From assembly GCA_014728085.1 (NCBI GenBank), contig WJMF01000111.1:1-32823 (forward strand): DNA of 32,823 nt. Direction: 5' to 3'. Shown piece after piece: positions 17,541-28,020 of this stretch. The notes beneath the pieces were generated by a model that was given only the letters and a program-made list of their open reading frames with translations, did no database searches and had not been told where the DNA came from. Every line of letters begins with the position of its first letter. Positions within the stretch are counted from its first letter, which is position 1. The DNA comes from Candidatus Zhuqueibacterota bacterium (GTDB lineage: Bacteria > Zhuqueibacterota > Zhuqueibacteria > Residuimicrobiales > Oceaniaggregativiventaceae). The translations under genes were made by a program, and so were the position numbers.

Positions 17541-19067
17541 TTATTTTTCAAACACTGTCCACTGATAGACCTGTTCGCTGATCTCTTTGGCGGGATTTTT
17601 GAGTTTTAATCCTCTGGTCACGCCGACCGGTTTGGAGATCTCCTGGGTGATGATGTCGATAAAATAGCCATCGCCCAAATTTTGCCGGTGATAATCCACC
17701 GGCGGCTGTTTTTCGGTACTCGCCTGCAAAATAAGCTGCTCCACGCCGGACGGTTCACAGATGACGCCGTCAAACGGGATTCTGATCCACTGATTCACCT
17801 GGTCGGTGGCGATAAAATAATTGTTTTTTATCAGCGTTTTGGTGTTGTCGGAAAAGATATAGATGAGGCGTATATAGCAGGATTTGTTGGTTCGAACAAA
17901 AATTTCCGGTTCTTCCCCATAGGTATAAATGACCGGCCCTGCACTCATCTTGTCCGTGCGCAACTCTACTTTGAGTGTGTTATCCCGCTGTATGGCCTTG
18001 TAAAGCGCGAGTTTGTTTCGCAGCGCCTGGTCGAGATTTTCCGGTTTGATCCGGTCCCAGCCGATCCGGTCACAGGTAATGCCATTGACAAAAACCTCAC
18101 TGCTCCTGTTCATGTTGCTGTTTTTCGATTCCATGCGCACGGATAACAGCACACCATCGTCCATTTGTAAAATTTTACCCCTGAAGACAAAATCCGCCTC
18201 GTCGTATTGCGAAAAGGAGAGCGGGTACCAGCGGTTGTCTTCGGCGATGCGATTGGCACTGATCTCGGAAAAATTGCGGCCAAAAGACGAGACAAATCCG
18301 GTGTTTTCATATTGCAGAGGGTAAAAAACAAAACTGCGCTCCTGCCCCTTCCCTGCGAGAAAAGGTTGCACGATCTCTTGCACAAGCGCGCTTGTCGGTT
18401 TTGGCGTCGTGCCGGACAGCCGGGTGAGCTTTGTCTCTGCCGAAGAAGTCGACGGCAAAGTGTTGATCTCGCTGTCGAAATCGTTGTGCCAGTTGTTTAA
18501 AAAGAGGTAGATTTTGAGGTCTTCTTCGAGCTGCTTCGATTGCGATATACAGGCTTTATAATTTTCAATCGCTTTTTGAGGGTTTTGGTCGGTCAGAGCT
18601 TCTGCGAGCTTGAAGCTGTTTTTGATCTCTGCCATAGCCGTTTCTATCTTTTTTCTGAACGCATTTTTCATATCCGATGCCGGAATGCCGACCAGGGCAT
18701 AAGCGTAATTGCGGTCGCTTTCGTTTTTCAGCACTTTGTAACCCATCACTTCCAGGTCTGTTCTCACCTGCGTTTCGCTGAGAAAAAAATCCTCCACCCC
18801 GGAACCGGCTCCAATTCCTGTTTCCGTCGTCCGGTTAATGGTTTCGCCGGAAACACGGCTAAAAATAACCGACGCCGCATCTTTCAGAGCCTCTTCTTTT
18901 GCTTTCAATGCCGCCTCGGCCGGTTTCCCCGCTTTGATTTCAGAAAACCCCTTGCCGACAAAATATCCGGGATATTGCCCGGCAAGATCCGCATCGTACC
19001 AATCCGGCATTGCCGGCATGCCTGCCGTGGTGACAAAAAAAAGGATGATAAACATTTTTGCTTTCAT
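17541..19067 (-). CDS. Exported protein with LPP20-like N-terminal and DUF4384-like C-terminal region
   Basis: A 508-residue protein starting with a signal peptide (MKAKMFIILFFVTTAGMPAM) without a clear lipobox. Residues about 25-140 (YPGYFVGKGFSEIKAGKPAE, KEEALKDAASVIFSRVSGET, YALVGIPASDMK) resemble the LPP20/DUF400-like domain in which repeated gene products add cofactors or subunits at the surface; this is a family resemblance only. The middle has a helical stretch (KSQKAIEN-like YKACISQSKQLEEDL). The C-terminal part (SAGPVIYTYGEEPEIFVRTN, CYIRLIYIFSDNTKTLIKNN, IRIPFDGVICEPSGVEQLIL) matches the DUF4384 pattern. AAGGG precedes the ATG. It converges on asnB. Function unknown; probably periplasmic or outer-membrane associated. 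Confidence 0.7.
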   Translation of the reverse strand: MKAKMFIILFFVTTAGMPAMPDWYDADLAGQYPGYFVGKGFSEIKAGKPAEAALKAKEEALKDAASVIFSRVSGETINRTTETGIGAGSGVEDFFLSETQVRTDLEVMGYKVLKNESDRNYAYALVGIPASDMKNAFRKKIETAMAEIKNSFKLAEALTDQNPQKAIENYKACISQSKQLEEDLKIYLFLNNWHNDFDSEINTLPSTSSAETKLTRLSGTTPKPTSALVQEIVQPFLAGKGQERSFVFYPLQYENTGFVSSFGRNFSEISANRIAEDNRWYPLSFSQYDEADFVFRGKILQMDDGVLLSVRMESKNSNMNRSSEVFVNGITCDRIGWDRIKPENLDQALRNKLALYKAIQRDNTLKVELRTDKMSAGPVIYTYGEEPEIFVRTNKSCYIRLIYIFSDNTKTLIKNNYFIATDQVNQWIRIPFDGVICEPSGVEQLILQASTEKQPPVDYHRQNLGDGYFIDIITQEISKPVGVTRGLKLKNPAKEISEQVYQWTVFEK

Positions 19068-19561
19068 CAGCTTTTTCCCTTCTGTTATGACAAAACCCGT
19101 TTATGAGATCACCGGAAAAATCGATTTGCTCAACCAAACATCCGATCGTTGCTGATGATCCCGGCAAGCGATTGGGTTGTCCTTTGCAGACATGTTGGTG
19201 ATTACAGGTAAGCGCGTCAGGTATTGTATTCATCCTGAGGTAAAAATTCAAGCAAAAAGGGAGAAATGTGTATATTTATCCGGGACAAATCAGCCCGGAG
19301 ATCGCCTGTGAACATGTTTATAAATATATAGCGGCGGGGCTGATATTCGTTTACCCCCCGCCACACCATTATTCACCTTACCGACTATAACACATTGCCC
19401 GGGCGGACAAAGCGCTCCCTGCCGGTGGTGCCGTTCAATATACCCGCTCGCCGGCGATCCCCGAACATGTTGAGACACTTGCTCAAGCGGCTCCTTGACT
19501 GCCGAAACGGGCTGACAGATCACTCTCCTGCAAAGCTGTTTCGGCGGTCATATCACCAGGA
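19068..19561. other. Non-coding interval between katG and the DUF4384-like gene
   Basis: About 490 bp without a supported gene. An 8-bp inverted repeat GCCGAAAC/GTTTCGGC (from 19501, arms about 29 bases apart) lies just downstream of the katG stop but has no T-tract. The far end should hold the promoter of the DUF4384-like gene, which I could not place with confidence. Confidence 0.5.
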
Positions 19562-21763
<2,202 letters not shown>

Positions 21764-21782
21764 TTAATTGCAATTCGGAACG

Positions 21783-21820
21783 ATTATTATTAATATGATA
21801 CACACTTTTTTCGACGACAA
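21783..21820 (-). promoter_or_regulatory. Candidate katG promoter with operator half-site
   Basis: On the minus strand TTGTCG (21820-21815) and CATATT (21797-21792) are 17 bases apart. Directly after the -10 stands ATTAATAATAAT, matching one arm (TAATAATA) of the palindrome in front of the neighbouring regulator gene. The -10 match is modest. Confidence 0.5.
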
Positions 21821-21828
21821 ACCCGATT

Positions 21829-22236
21829 CTATTTTTTCGCGTTGCACTGTCGACAAAGACCAAAAAATTCCAGTTTATGATGACGGATGGTAAATGCGGT
21901 GAGTTGTTTCGCCTGTTCATTGAGATTGTCATAGGTCGCCGGCATCTCAAAATCAAAAATTTTGCCGCATGACTCACAGATGAGATGATAGTGCGGTTGT
22001 GTCTTGGCTTCAAAGCGGTCGAATGTGCTGCCAAAGTGAATCTTCTTTACCTGCCCCCCTTCGATAAGCGTAGCAAGGTTTCGGTAAACGGTTCCGAGGC
22101 TCAGATTGGGAAATTCATTTTTTAATTGCCGGTACAACCAATCCGCGGTCGGATGGGTACTGGTTGAGCGAAGCAATTCCAGCAGGCGATTGCGCTGTTT
22201 GCTCTGTCGAAACGTTTTTTGTTCTTGTTTTGCCAT
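21829..22236 (-). CDS. Fur-family transcriptional repressor, probably PerR-like
   Basis: About 135 residues of the Fur superfamily. The winged-helix part (QRNRLLELLRSTSTHPTADW, LSLGTVYRNLATL) is followed by the dimerisation domain with PHYHLICESCGKIFDF and a final CRQCNAKK; the CESC and CRQC pairs form the structural zinc site. HFGSTFDRFEA supplies regulatory-site His/Asp candidates. The ATG at 22236 (MAKQEQKTFRQSKQRN) is chosen because the longer frame runs through the operator/promoter DNA. Its location just upstream of katG suggests a peroxide sensor, but Fur and PerR cannot be told apart with certainty here. Confidence 0.88.
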   Translation of the reverse strand: MAKQEQKTFRQSKQRNRLLELLRSTSTHPTADWLYRQLKNEFPNLSLGTVYRNLATLIEGGQVKKIHFGSTFDRFEAKTQPHYHLICESCGKIFDFEMPATYDNLNEQAKQLTAFTIRHHKLEFFGLCRQCNAKK

Positions 22237-22244
22237 AGTCTTAC

Positions 22245-22265
22245 TAATAATAGTTACTATTATTA
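22245..22265. promoter_or_regulatory. Operator-like 21-bp palindrome in front of the Fur-family gene
   Basis: Perfect arms TAATAATAGT and ACTATTATTA around one central base. It overlaps the -10 hexamer and ends nine bases before the ATG. Its size and A/T pattern suit a Fur/PerR box and autoregulation. Confidence 0.75.
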
Positions 22266-22290
22266 TATGGAATTCCTGACCGATAGTCAA
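22262..22290 (-). promoter_or_regulatory. Promoter of the Fur-family gene
   Basis: TTGACT (22290-22285), 17 bases, then a perfect TATAAT (22267-22262) on the minus strand. Confidence 0.85.
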
Positions 22291-22381
22291 TCTGTATTCG
22301 GAATATTATCAGCGGTATCAGCAATCTGCGGCAGGCGAATATATCGTCTTTGGCCAACTAACGGCATAAGAGCGATCTGGT

Positions 22382-22810
22382 CTAATTCTTCTCCTTGCCG
22401 GTCTCCTTTGCTCTGGATTGCAATATACTTTCCTGTGTCAGCGTTTTCAATTTCAGGATATGAACGGTGACCCCCAGCGCCACCAGCAGCAACAGGAGGC
22501 GAACATACCAAAGATCAACGACCCCGATCACGGCATAGGCAATGGTTGCCCACAGCAAAATCAGGGTCGAAATTTTGACCTGCCGGCTAACAGCCCTGTG
22601 ATCACGGTAGTTGCGAATGTAGGCGCCAAACCAGCGATGGTTGATCAGCCACGTATACAACCGCTCCGAGCTCCGCGCAAAGCATACAGCCGCCAGCAAT
22701 AGAAACGGCGTCGTCGGCAGCAGGGGAACAACAATACCGATCAGCCCAAGTCCGACGGATACGATACCGATAAGTGCAAGCATCCCCTTTTTCAATGCTG
22801 TCATTTTCAT
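22382..22810 (-). CDS. DUF454 (YbaN-type) inner-membrane protein
   Basis: A 142-residue membrane protein of the YbaN/DUF454 family, of unknown function. Typical features are the first helix LALIGIVSVGLGLIGIVVPL, the short PLLPTTPFLLLAAVCFARSS motif, and a paired second half with WFGAYIRNYRDHRAVSR followed by two more hydrophobic helices (TLILLWATIAYAVIGVV and LWYVRLLLLLVALGVTVHIL). It lies upstream of the Fur-family gene on the same strand but is separated from it by a gap holding that gene's own promoter. Confidence 0.9.
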   Translation of the reverse strand: MKMTALKKGMLALIGIVSVGLGLIGIVVPLLPTTPFLLLAAVCFARSSERLYTWLINHRWFGAYIRNYRDHRAVSRQVKISTLILLWATIAYAVIGVVDLWYVRLLLLLVALGVTVHILKLKTLTQESILQSRAKETGKEKN

Positions 22811-23051
22811 CCCTCAACAGAACGCTCTGCTTTTCTTCAACGGCAAACAAATCGCGCAGAGACACGTGGCTGTGCCGTGGCCGGTATGCGCATCAGGATA
22901 TAAAATATCCGGCAAGAAAGCTGTCCCTTTCAAATGGGAATGACGGATCATAATTTTGCTCTCAGTGTCTCCAACAATCCGGTATATTTGCCGGGTAATC
23001 CGTACAGATTGGGATCTATTTCTTCTTTTTGCATTTTTAACCATACTTCCA

Positions 23052-24821
23052 TCACAAAGGCCAAAAGGTCAGGATTGCCGGAACACCGATGAGAACGATG
23101 AGAATTTCCAGCGGCAACCCCATACGCCAGTAATCGGTAAACTTGTACCCGCCCGGTCCCATGACCAGGGTGTTGGATTGATGGCCGATGGGGGTCAGAA
23201 AAGCGCAGGAGCCGCCGACAGCCACCGCCATCAAAAAAGGATCGATAGAGACAGCCAGTCCCTGCGCCACGCTGATGCCGATCGGTGCCATCAACACCAC
23301 GGTGGCAGCATTGTTAAGGATATCGGACAAAAACATGGTGATGATCAACAGCATCGCCAGGGTCATCCACGCCGGAAAAGAGTGACCGACATGCAGGATA
23401 AACCCGGCGATCTGTTGCGCGCCGCCGCTGGTCTCAAGCGCAGCACCAACGGGAATCATCGCGCCCAAAAGCACGATCACCGGCCAGTCAACGCTGGCAT
23501 AGACCTCGCGTACCGGCAACAAGCCGGTTAATACCATGGCCACGGCGGCGATGGAAAAAGAGATCTGCACCGGCAACCAACCGGCGACCACGGCGACAAT
23601 CGAGAGGGTAAAGAGGGACAGGCTGAGTGCTATTTTTTTCTCATAGCCCAGACGCAACCCTCTGCGGGCCAGCGGCAGACAACCGAGGGAAGAGATCACA
23701 TCATCCATCATATGTCGCCGTCCCTGTAGCAACAGCACGTCGCCGGCTCGAAATTTGATGTTGTTGAGGCGCAGGCGAATTCGTTCATCCCGACGGGCCA
23801 CGGCGAGCAGATTGACCCCGTAGCGGTTGCGCATTTTGGCATCAGAGGCCGTCTGGCCGATGAGCGGTGAATCGGCCATGAGAACCGCCTCGCTGATGGC
23901 AATGTCCTTGGATCCTTCGGCATCTTTGCGAAACTGTTTGCCCGCAGCCAGTTGAAAACCCGTATCGCCCAAAAAGGTCTCGAGCGCCTCTGTATCGCTT
24001 TCCACAATGAGGATATCACCCGTTTGTAAAACCAGATTTTCATCCGGCGCGTGTATGCGCTTGTTTTTATGCACCAGCCCGAGAATCCGCACCCTGGCAT
24101 CTGAAATGTCTTCCAGTTCAGCCAACGTCACTCCTCTGGCTTTGGCATCGCGTTTGACTTTGACTTCGGTCATATAATCATCAATGTCGAAGAGATCTTT
24201 TTCCGATTTTTTTGCCGCTCGCCGGGGAAGCAGCCGCCAGCCGATGAAACTGGTGAACAACATACCGCCCACAGCCAGAAAAATGCCCACGGGGGTAAAG
24301 GAAAACATGCCAAAAGGCGCTGCCGCCACATCGGCGCGAAAAGTAGCAATGATAATGTTGGGGGGGGTCCCGATCAGGGTGGTCATACCGCCCAACAGCG
24401 AGGCGAAAGCGATGGGCATTAGCAAATAGGAAGGTGGATTGCCGCTTTTGCGCGCCATATGCAGGGCAACGGGCATCATGATCGCCAGGGCGCCGACATT
24501 GTTCATAAAAGCGGATGCCACGGCCACCAGCAAAGACATGGCCGATATCTGCAGCAATAAATTGTCCCCCACGCGCATGACCCATTTGCCCAGCAAATCG
24601 ACCAGGCCGGAATATTCGAGCGCCTTTCCGATGATCAAAACAGCGGCCACGGTAATGACCGCCGGATGGCCAAAGCCGGAAAACGCCTCCGCCGGCGGGA
24701 CGACGCCGGCAATGACCAACACAAACAGCGCGATCAGCGCCACAAAGTCATGCCGAATACGGCCCCAGGCAAAAAGAATCAAAACGAGAAACAGAGTCAA
24801 ATAAACCAGAGTTGCTTGCAT
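23052..24821 (-). CDS. SLC13/DASS-type transporter with two TrkA-C (RCK_C) domains
   Basis: A 589-residue permease of the SLC13/CitT-like superfamily with the YfbS-type layout. The N-terminal transmembrane half ends near residue 175 and contains FMNNVGALAIMMPVALHMAR and LLGGMTTLIGTPPNI, the conserved SNT/TPPN-like cation-site region. Two TrkA-C regulatory domains occupy about 200-400 (ARVRILGLVHKNKRIHAPDE, LIVESDTEALETFLGD; then SPLIGQTASDAKMRNRYGVN, GDVLLLQGRRHMMDDV). The second transmembrane half contains SDILNNAATVVLMAPIGISV and SCAFLTPIGHQSNTLVMGPG. The symmetric TPxN motifs suggest sodium-coupled transport of an anion such as sulfate or a dicarboxylate, but the substrate cannot be read from the sequence. 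Confidence 0.9.
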   Translation of the reverse strand: MQATLVYLTLFLVLILFAWGRIRHDFVALIALFVLVIAGVVPPAEAFSGFGHPAVITVAAVLIIGKALEYSGLVDLLGKWVMRVGDNLLLQISAMSLLVAVASAFMNNVGALAIMMPVALHMARKSGNPPSYLLMPIAFASLLGGMTTLIGTPPNIIIATFRADVAAAPFGMFSFTPVGIFLAVGGMLFTSFIGWRLLPRRAAKKSEKDLFDIDDYMTEVKVKRDAKARGVTLAELEDISDARVRILGLVHKNKRIHAPDENLVLQTGDILIVESDTEALETFLGDTGFQLAAGKQFRKDAEGSKDIAISEAVLMADSPLIGQTASDAKMRNRYGVNLLAVARRDERIRLRLNNIKFRAGDVLLLQGRRHMMDDVISSLGCLPLARRGLRLGYEKKIALSLSLFTLSIVAVVAGWLPVQISFSIAAVAMVLTGLLPVREVYASVDWPVIVLLGAMIPVGAALETSGGAQQIAGFILHVGHSFPAWMTLAMLLIITMFLSDILNNAATVVLMAPIGISVAQGLAVSIDPFLMAVAVGGSCAFLTPIGHQSNTLVMGPGGYKFTDYWRMGLPLEILIVLIGVPAILTFWPL

Positions 24822-25206
24822 CCTTTACCATCCTTTGATATTTGCCGCGATATGTTTCGCCTGATGACAAAAGCCGGGTACCCTTGTTTTTGCTTGAAAA
24901 ACAAGCCGTCAAAACCGTTTCCAATATTCACAGCGTTGCTTTGTCATGCTCGAACCCCTCTCCGCCTTCTTTTGTCAGCTTTGTGCTGCTTGTTGATGTC
25001 TTGCTATTTAATAAAAAGGACTCATCACAACATTAAATTCAACATTTTTTCTTTGATTTTCAAGACTTTCTTTCGGTGTTTTTGTAATATGACGCTTGTT
25101 TCTTTTTGCAGATAAATTAGCGGGCTGCGTAAAGATAGCATCTATTGCCGGGGAATTCATCTATAGCGTTCAGCAATATCACACTCCTTCGCATCAAACA
25201 CAAACC
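24822..25206. other. Non-coding interval upstream of the transporter gene
   Basis: About 385 bp, AT-rich after 24990, without a supported gene. Short frames here have no recognisable content or credible ribosome-binding site. It should contain the transporter promoter. Confidence 0.5.
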
Positions 25207-25464
25207 TTAACATAACCAAAGCAGCCAGAGAGGTCGGTGGCATGCTGCTTTTTTGGAAAATCCAGTATCGAATAGAAATGTACCTTCCCTGCCGCATACT
25301 TTTGCCTGTATAAATACAAGCTTCTTTTTCGTAGTGAAAGGCACTGTAACCGGTTCATTTGCCGCGGGAATGAGTACCGCTCTCTTTTTAAAAATGCAAT
25401 TAAAGCAACTGATTAAAAAAAGGACGATAAAGAAAAAAAGTGTCTTTTTCGCAGACAATTTCAT
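25207..25464 (-). pseudogene. Truncated retropepsin-like aspartyl protease / lipoprotein remnant
   Basis: The 85-codon frame begins with a lipoprotein-type signal sequence (MKLSAKKTLFFFIVLFLISC, Cys20) and continues to KLVFIQAKVCGREGTFLFDTGFS. The hydrophobic-DTG-(F/A)S context is the catalytic motif of bacterial gag-like aspartyl proteases, which are normally about three times longer. After GFSKK the sequence loses similarity (ACHRPLWLLWLC) and stops. The second half of the enzyme was not found downstream in any frame. Most likely a deleted or frameshifted gene. Confidence 0.55.
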
Positions 25465-25525
25465 TCGTGGTTGATTTCCAATTTGAATTGCCTCAATGGC
25501 TTAATGCTTGTATACTTTTTTCACA

Positions 25526-25616
25526 TAACGGTTTGCGCATAACCAGGCCATAAGAACTGAATTCAGGTACAATCACATCTCGGCGAGCCACCAGATGTTG
25601 CGCGGCCCAACCGTTA
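25526..25616. repeat. Imperfect inverted repeat with internal hairpin, attC-like in architecture
   Basis: Outer arms TAACGGTT (25526) and AACCGTTA (25609), then GCGC/GCGC separated by unequal bulges, with an inner hairpin ACATCT/AGATGT (25575-25598). A GCCCAAC heptamer is at 25605-25611. The outer heptamers do not fit the attC consensus, so I call it only a structured repeat at the 3' side of the methyltransferase gene. Confidence 0.4.
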
Positions 25617-25641
25617 ACGACCCGCCAGATGCGCCAACGCA

Positions 25642-26388
25642 TCACCGCGGCATCAGCGCGAACACACCCCAGCCCAGATATTCACGCGTGTAAGCGGCAT
25701 AGCGCTTGGGTTCGGAGGTCAGTTTGGCTCGAACATCTTTCGCGATCTCGTCGTCGGGATTGGCTTCAAGCCATCGGCGCATGGTGAGCCATTTGGCCGC
25801 CTCGTATCGGTCCCAGCCGTTTTGATCAGCCAGCACCATTTCAATGACGTCGTAGCCGAGGTGACCGAAAGACGCGAGAAGTTCTGGAAGCATGACAAAG
25901 TCGGATATTGAGTTGGCAAGACACCCCCTGGCAACATCTTCCGTCGGCGGTAACTGCCGCCAATAGGGCTCGCCGATGAGGAGGATCCCTCCGGGGCGGA
26001 GGCTCTGCGCCAGAAGCTCGATCGTGCCGATGACTCCCCCGGCGATCCAGGTAGCACCGAGACAGGCTGCCACACCGGCCTTGTCGTCCGAAATGTAGCC
26101 GGTAGCATCGCCATGAATGAACTTGACTTGATCGGCGACGCCGAGTTCTTCAGCGCGGAGTTTCGCTTGCTCGGTGTACAACTGGCTCATGTCGATGCCG
26201 GTGCCGATGACTCTGTAATCGCGTGCCCAGGTGCACAGCATCTCCCCCGAACCGCTGCCGAGGTCGAGCACTCGGGTCCCCGTTTCCAGACGCAGCGCCG
26301 CGCCGAGAGTGGCGAGCTTTTCAGGTGTGAACGGGTTATGGATACGGTGAGCACTTTCGGTGATGTTGAAGATCCGTGGAATGTCCAT
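25642..26388 (-). CDS. Class I SAM-dependent methyltransferase
   Basis: A 248-residue Rossmann-fold methyltransferase. Motif I is RVLDLGSGSGEMLCTWA (about residues 39-55) and the acidic end of beta2 is GTGIDMSQLY. FIHGDATGY with its following acidic residue marks motif II/III, and LRPGGILLIGEPYWRQLPP is the post-motif loop. The C-terminal half has an unusual helical region (WDRYEAAKWLTMRRWLEANP) seen in small-molecule methyltransferases. The substrate is unknown. It is clearly GC-richer than the DNA around it and is flanked by structured repeats and toxin-antitoxin genes, which suggests acquisition by transfer. Confidence 0.85.
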   Translation of the reverse strand: MDIPRIFNITESAHRIHNPFTPEKLATLGAALRLETGTRVLDLGSGSGEMLCTWARDYRVIGTGIDMSQLYTEQAKLRAEELGVADQVKFIHGDATGYISDDKAGVAACLGATWIAGGVIGTIELLAQSLRPGGILLIGEPYWRQLPPTEDVARGCLANSISDFVMLPELLASFGHLGYDVIEMVLADQNGWDRYEAAKWLTMRRWLEANPDDEIAKDVRAKLTSEPKRYAAYTREYLGWGVFALMPR

Positions 26389-26512
26389 TTCGGCAAGTCT
26401 CCTTATGGGTGTGAATCAATTCGGTTACGGCCTAACCATACTACTAACTGCGGGGGTTCATCAGTGTCACCTGCCAGCACCGTTTGGGTAATATTTAAAT
26501 AGAAAACTCTCT

Positions 26513-26547
26513 CCGCCTTGAGACTGATCCAATCAAGTCAAAGGCGG
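26513..26547 (-). terminator. Possible terminator downstream of higA
   Basis: A hairpin with arms CCGCCTT and AAGGCGG plus four and three further pairs (GACT/AGTC, GAT/ATC) around loop CCA, about 31 bases after the higA stop. On the minus strand it is followed by a short TTTT only, so termination is likely but not certain. Confidence 0.5.
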
Positions 26548-26578
26548 TGCCGAACAGGTGAACATTCGGGTTCGTTGC

Positions 26579-26872
26579 TCAGGATATGCTTTTGATTTTC
26601 TCATAATCTTCGCTATGCTGTTGAAGGGTGTCCCACATGTCGACATTTAATTGTAGGTTTAGCCAAAAATCCGGAGTTGTGTTAAAATATTTTGCTAATC
26701 GAAATGCTGTGTCTGTCGTTATAGAGCGCTTGCCGGTTATGATTTCATTGACTCGCACCCGGGTAATTCCGAGCGCATCTGCGAGTTGTTGCTGAGTCAT
26801 GTTCAAGGGCTCGAGAAATTCATATTTTAATATCACTCCGGGAAGAGTGGGTTTGCGATTCTTGGGTAACAT
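26579..26872 (-). CDS. higA: HigA-type antitoxin, XRE family
   Basis: A 97-residue antitoxin of the HigA/VapI type that should bind its HigB partner and repress its own operon. The helix-turn-helix is MTQQQLADALGITRVRVNEI, followed by TGKRSITTDTAFRLAKYF and the family signature NTTPDFWLNLQ. An AGGAG lies seven bases before the ATG. It follows higB on the same strand (HigB first, as usual). The frame is intact although the toxin gene is broken, so it may now be an orphan antitoxin. Confidence 0.92.
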   Translation of the reverse strand: MLPKNRKPTLPGVILKYEFLEPLNMTQQQLADALGITRVRVNEIITGKRSITTDTAFRLAKYFNTTPDFWLNLQLNVDMWDTLQQHSEDYEKIKSIS

Positions 26873-26915
26873 GAAAAAACTCCTGGTGATATTGTACCAG
26901 TTCTACGTCAAATAT

Positions 26916-27164
26916 TTAACCATCCCTAAATACAAAACAGAGACGCCATGGTCCATTAACCGATATTGCCCACTGGGCCTCTCTATTTCCATGCAACGCA
27001 TGTAGGTGATCGGAGGGTGGTGCTGTAAGATCTTTACTGTCTTTGGCCGAATTCAACACATCAAGTTTCCTTAGCAAACGATTGTTCAAACCTGGAGGGA
27101 CTCGTTTATGCTTTCCCGTGTTCCAAAATGTTTCAAGCCGGGATTGTCGAAAACGTTCGATCAT
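26916..27164 (-). pseudogene. higB: HigB toxin truncated by an in-frame TAA
   Basis: A RelE/HigB-type mRNA interferase, recognisable over 82 residues (MIERFRQSRLETFWNTGKHK, LHALHGNREAQWAISVNGPW, RLCFVFRDG). Family members continue with one more beta strand ending in a VEIxDYH-like motif. Here a TAA at 26918-26916 interrupts, yet directly after it the same frame encodes IFDVELVQYH, the missing strand. The truncation removes the conserved C-terminal His region, so the toxin is probably inactive unless the stop is read through. It is followed by higA. Confidence 0.8.
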
Positions 27165-27172
27165 GTTACAAT
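27144..27172 (+). promoter_or_regulatory. Candidate promoter for the plus-strand higBA-like module
   Basis: TTGTCG (27144-27149), 17-base spacer, TACAAT (27167-27172). It overlaps the start of the divergent minus-strand higB, so the two modules may interfere or be co-regulated. Confidence 0.5.
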
Positions 27173-27266
27173 ATGATATGTTATGTGACTCATTACAAGA
27201 AAAATCTTATATTCCATCTAAAGGGTTGGGTAATTAATGAAAAGGTGAATAAAAATCTTGTGTTTA

Positions 27267-27280
27267 TGTCAAATTTGACA
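27267..27280. promoter_or_regulatory. Perfect 14-bp palindrome, candidate antitoxin operator
   Basis: TGTCAAATTTGACA is its own reverse complement and ends 12 bases before the toxin ATG at 27293, where an XRE antitoxin would be expected to bind. Confidence 0.5.
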
Positions 27281-27292
27281 TATGTTTCACAC

Positions 27293-27624
27293 ATGAGTCC
27301 TGATGATAAACCCTTCGTCTGGTTACACGGAGAAGTGAAATCTCCGCCCTTTTTACAAACCGCTCGGTTGGAGGCCGGCTTTCTTTTGCGAAAATTGCAG
27401 CGAGGAGAAATCCTGACAATGCCACATGCGCGTCCAATGCCTTCTATCGGGCACCGCTGTTACGAATTGCGGATTAATAATATCAATAGCGCCTGGCGCA
27501 CTATCTTAAGAATTGATACCGATGCGATTGTTCTTTTACACATTTTCAATAAAAAACAGGCAAAACGCCACAGCACATTATTGATAGTTGTCAAAAGCGA
27601 ATCAAACTTTATGATTCGATTTAA
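27293..27624 (+). pseudogene. Gp49-like/HigB2-type toxin with a one-base frameshift
   Basis: The product begins MSPDDKPFVWLHGEVKSPPF and carries LEAGFLLRKLQRGE, HARPMPSIGHRCYELRI and TILRIDTDAIVLLHIFNKK, the phage-Gp49/HigB2 toxin pattern. After NKKQAK near 27565 the frame turns into unrelated sequence. Reading on in the other frame gives KTPQHIIDSCQKRIKLYDSI and a stop at 27622-27624, which is exactly the normal family ending. One A appears to be missing in the AAAA run. The natural stop is 23 bases before the antitoxin ATG, the expected spacing. The toxin is probably inactive. Confidence 0.85.
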
Positions 27625-27647
27625 TCTTCTTATCGAGGAAAATTTAT

Positions 27648-27962
27648 ATGGATACCAAAAAGAGAAAAAGATTGCAAGACCAGGGTTGGAGCGTTGGCTC
27701 CACACAAGATTTTCTTGGTCTTTCCGATAATGAGAACATTTATATTGAACTCAAAATCACACTTGGTGAAAATCTCAAAAAGATCAGACTCGAAAAGCAA
27801 TTGACCCAGGTTGAGTTTGCAAAAGTTATTCGATCCAATCAGTCCCGGATCGCAAAAATGGAAGCCGGTGATCCATCCGTATCCATTGATTTGCAAATAA
27901 AATCATTACTCGCATTGGGGACAAGCCGAAAGGATCTTGCTAAATTGATATCAACTGATTGA
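27648..27962 (+). CDS. XRE-family antitoxin of the HigB2/HigA2 type
   Basis: A 104-residue antitoxin with an N-terminal toxin-binding region (KRKRLQDQGWSVGSTQDFLG) and a helix-turn-helix at about residues 38-90 (LGENLKKIRLEKQLTQVEFA, KVIRSNQSRIAKMEAGDPSV). It sits after the matching toxin, with GAGG nine bases before the ATG. The frame is intact while the toxin is frameshifted, as in the neighbouring minus-strand higBA module. Confidence 0.88.
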   Translation: MDTKKRKRLQDQGWSVGSTQDFLGLSDNENIYIELKITLGENLKKIRLEKQLTQVEFAKVIRSNQSRIAKMEAGDPSVSIDLQIKSLLALGTSRKDLAKLISTD

Positions 27963-28020
27963 TTCGATATCCTGTTCTTTTCATGAGAATTTTATTTTAA
28001 GAGATTTCGCTTTTTGGCCA

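Noticed and set aside
22814-23044. A 76-codon minus-strand frame between the DUF454 and transporter genes
   Set aside because: No ribosome-binding site, no recognisable motif and odd composition; likely chance.
24666-25115. Plus-strand frame overlapping the start of the transporter gene
   Set aside because: Half of it is antisense to the clear SLC13 gene; the rest is a low-complexity sequence without family features.
25605-26436. attC cores GCCCAAC (25605) and GCCTAAC (26430) around the methyltransferase gene
   Set aside because: Neither has a properly spaced partner core with pairing arms, and such heptamers occur by chance about once per kilobase.
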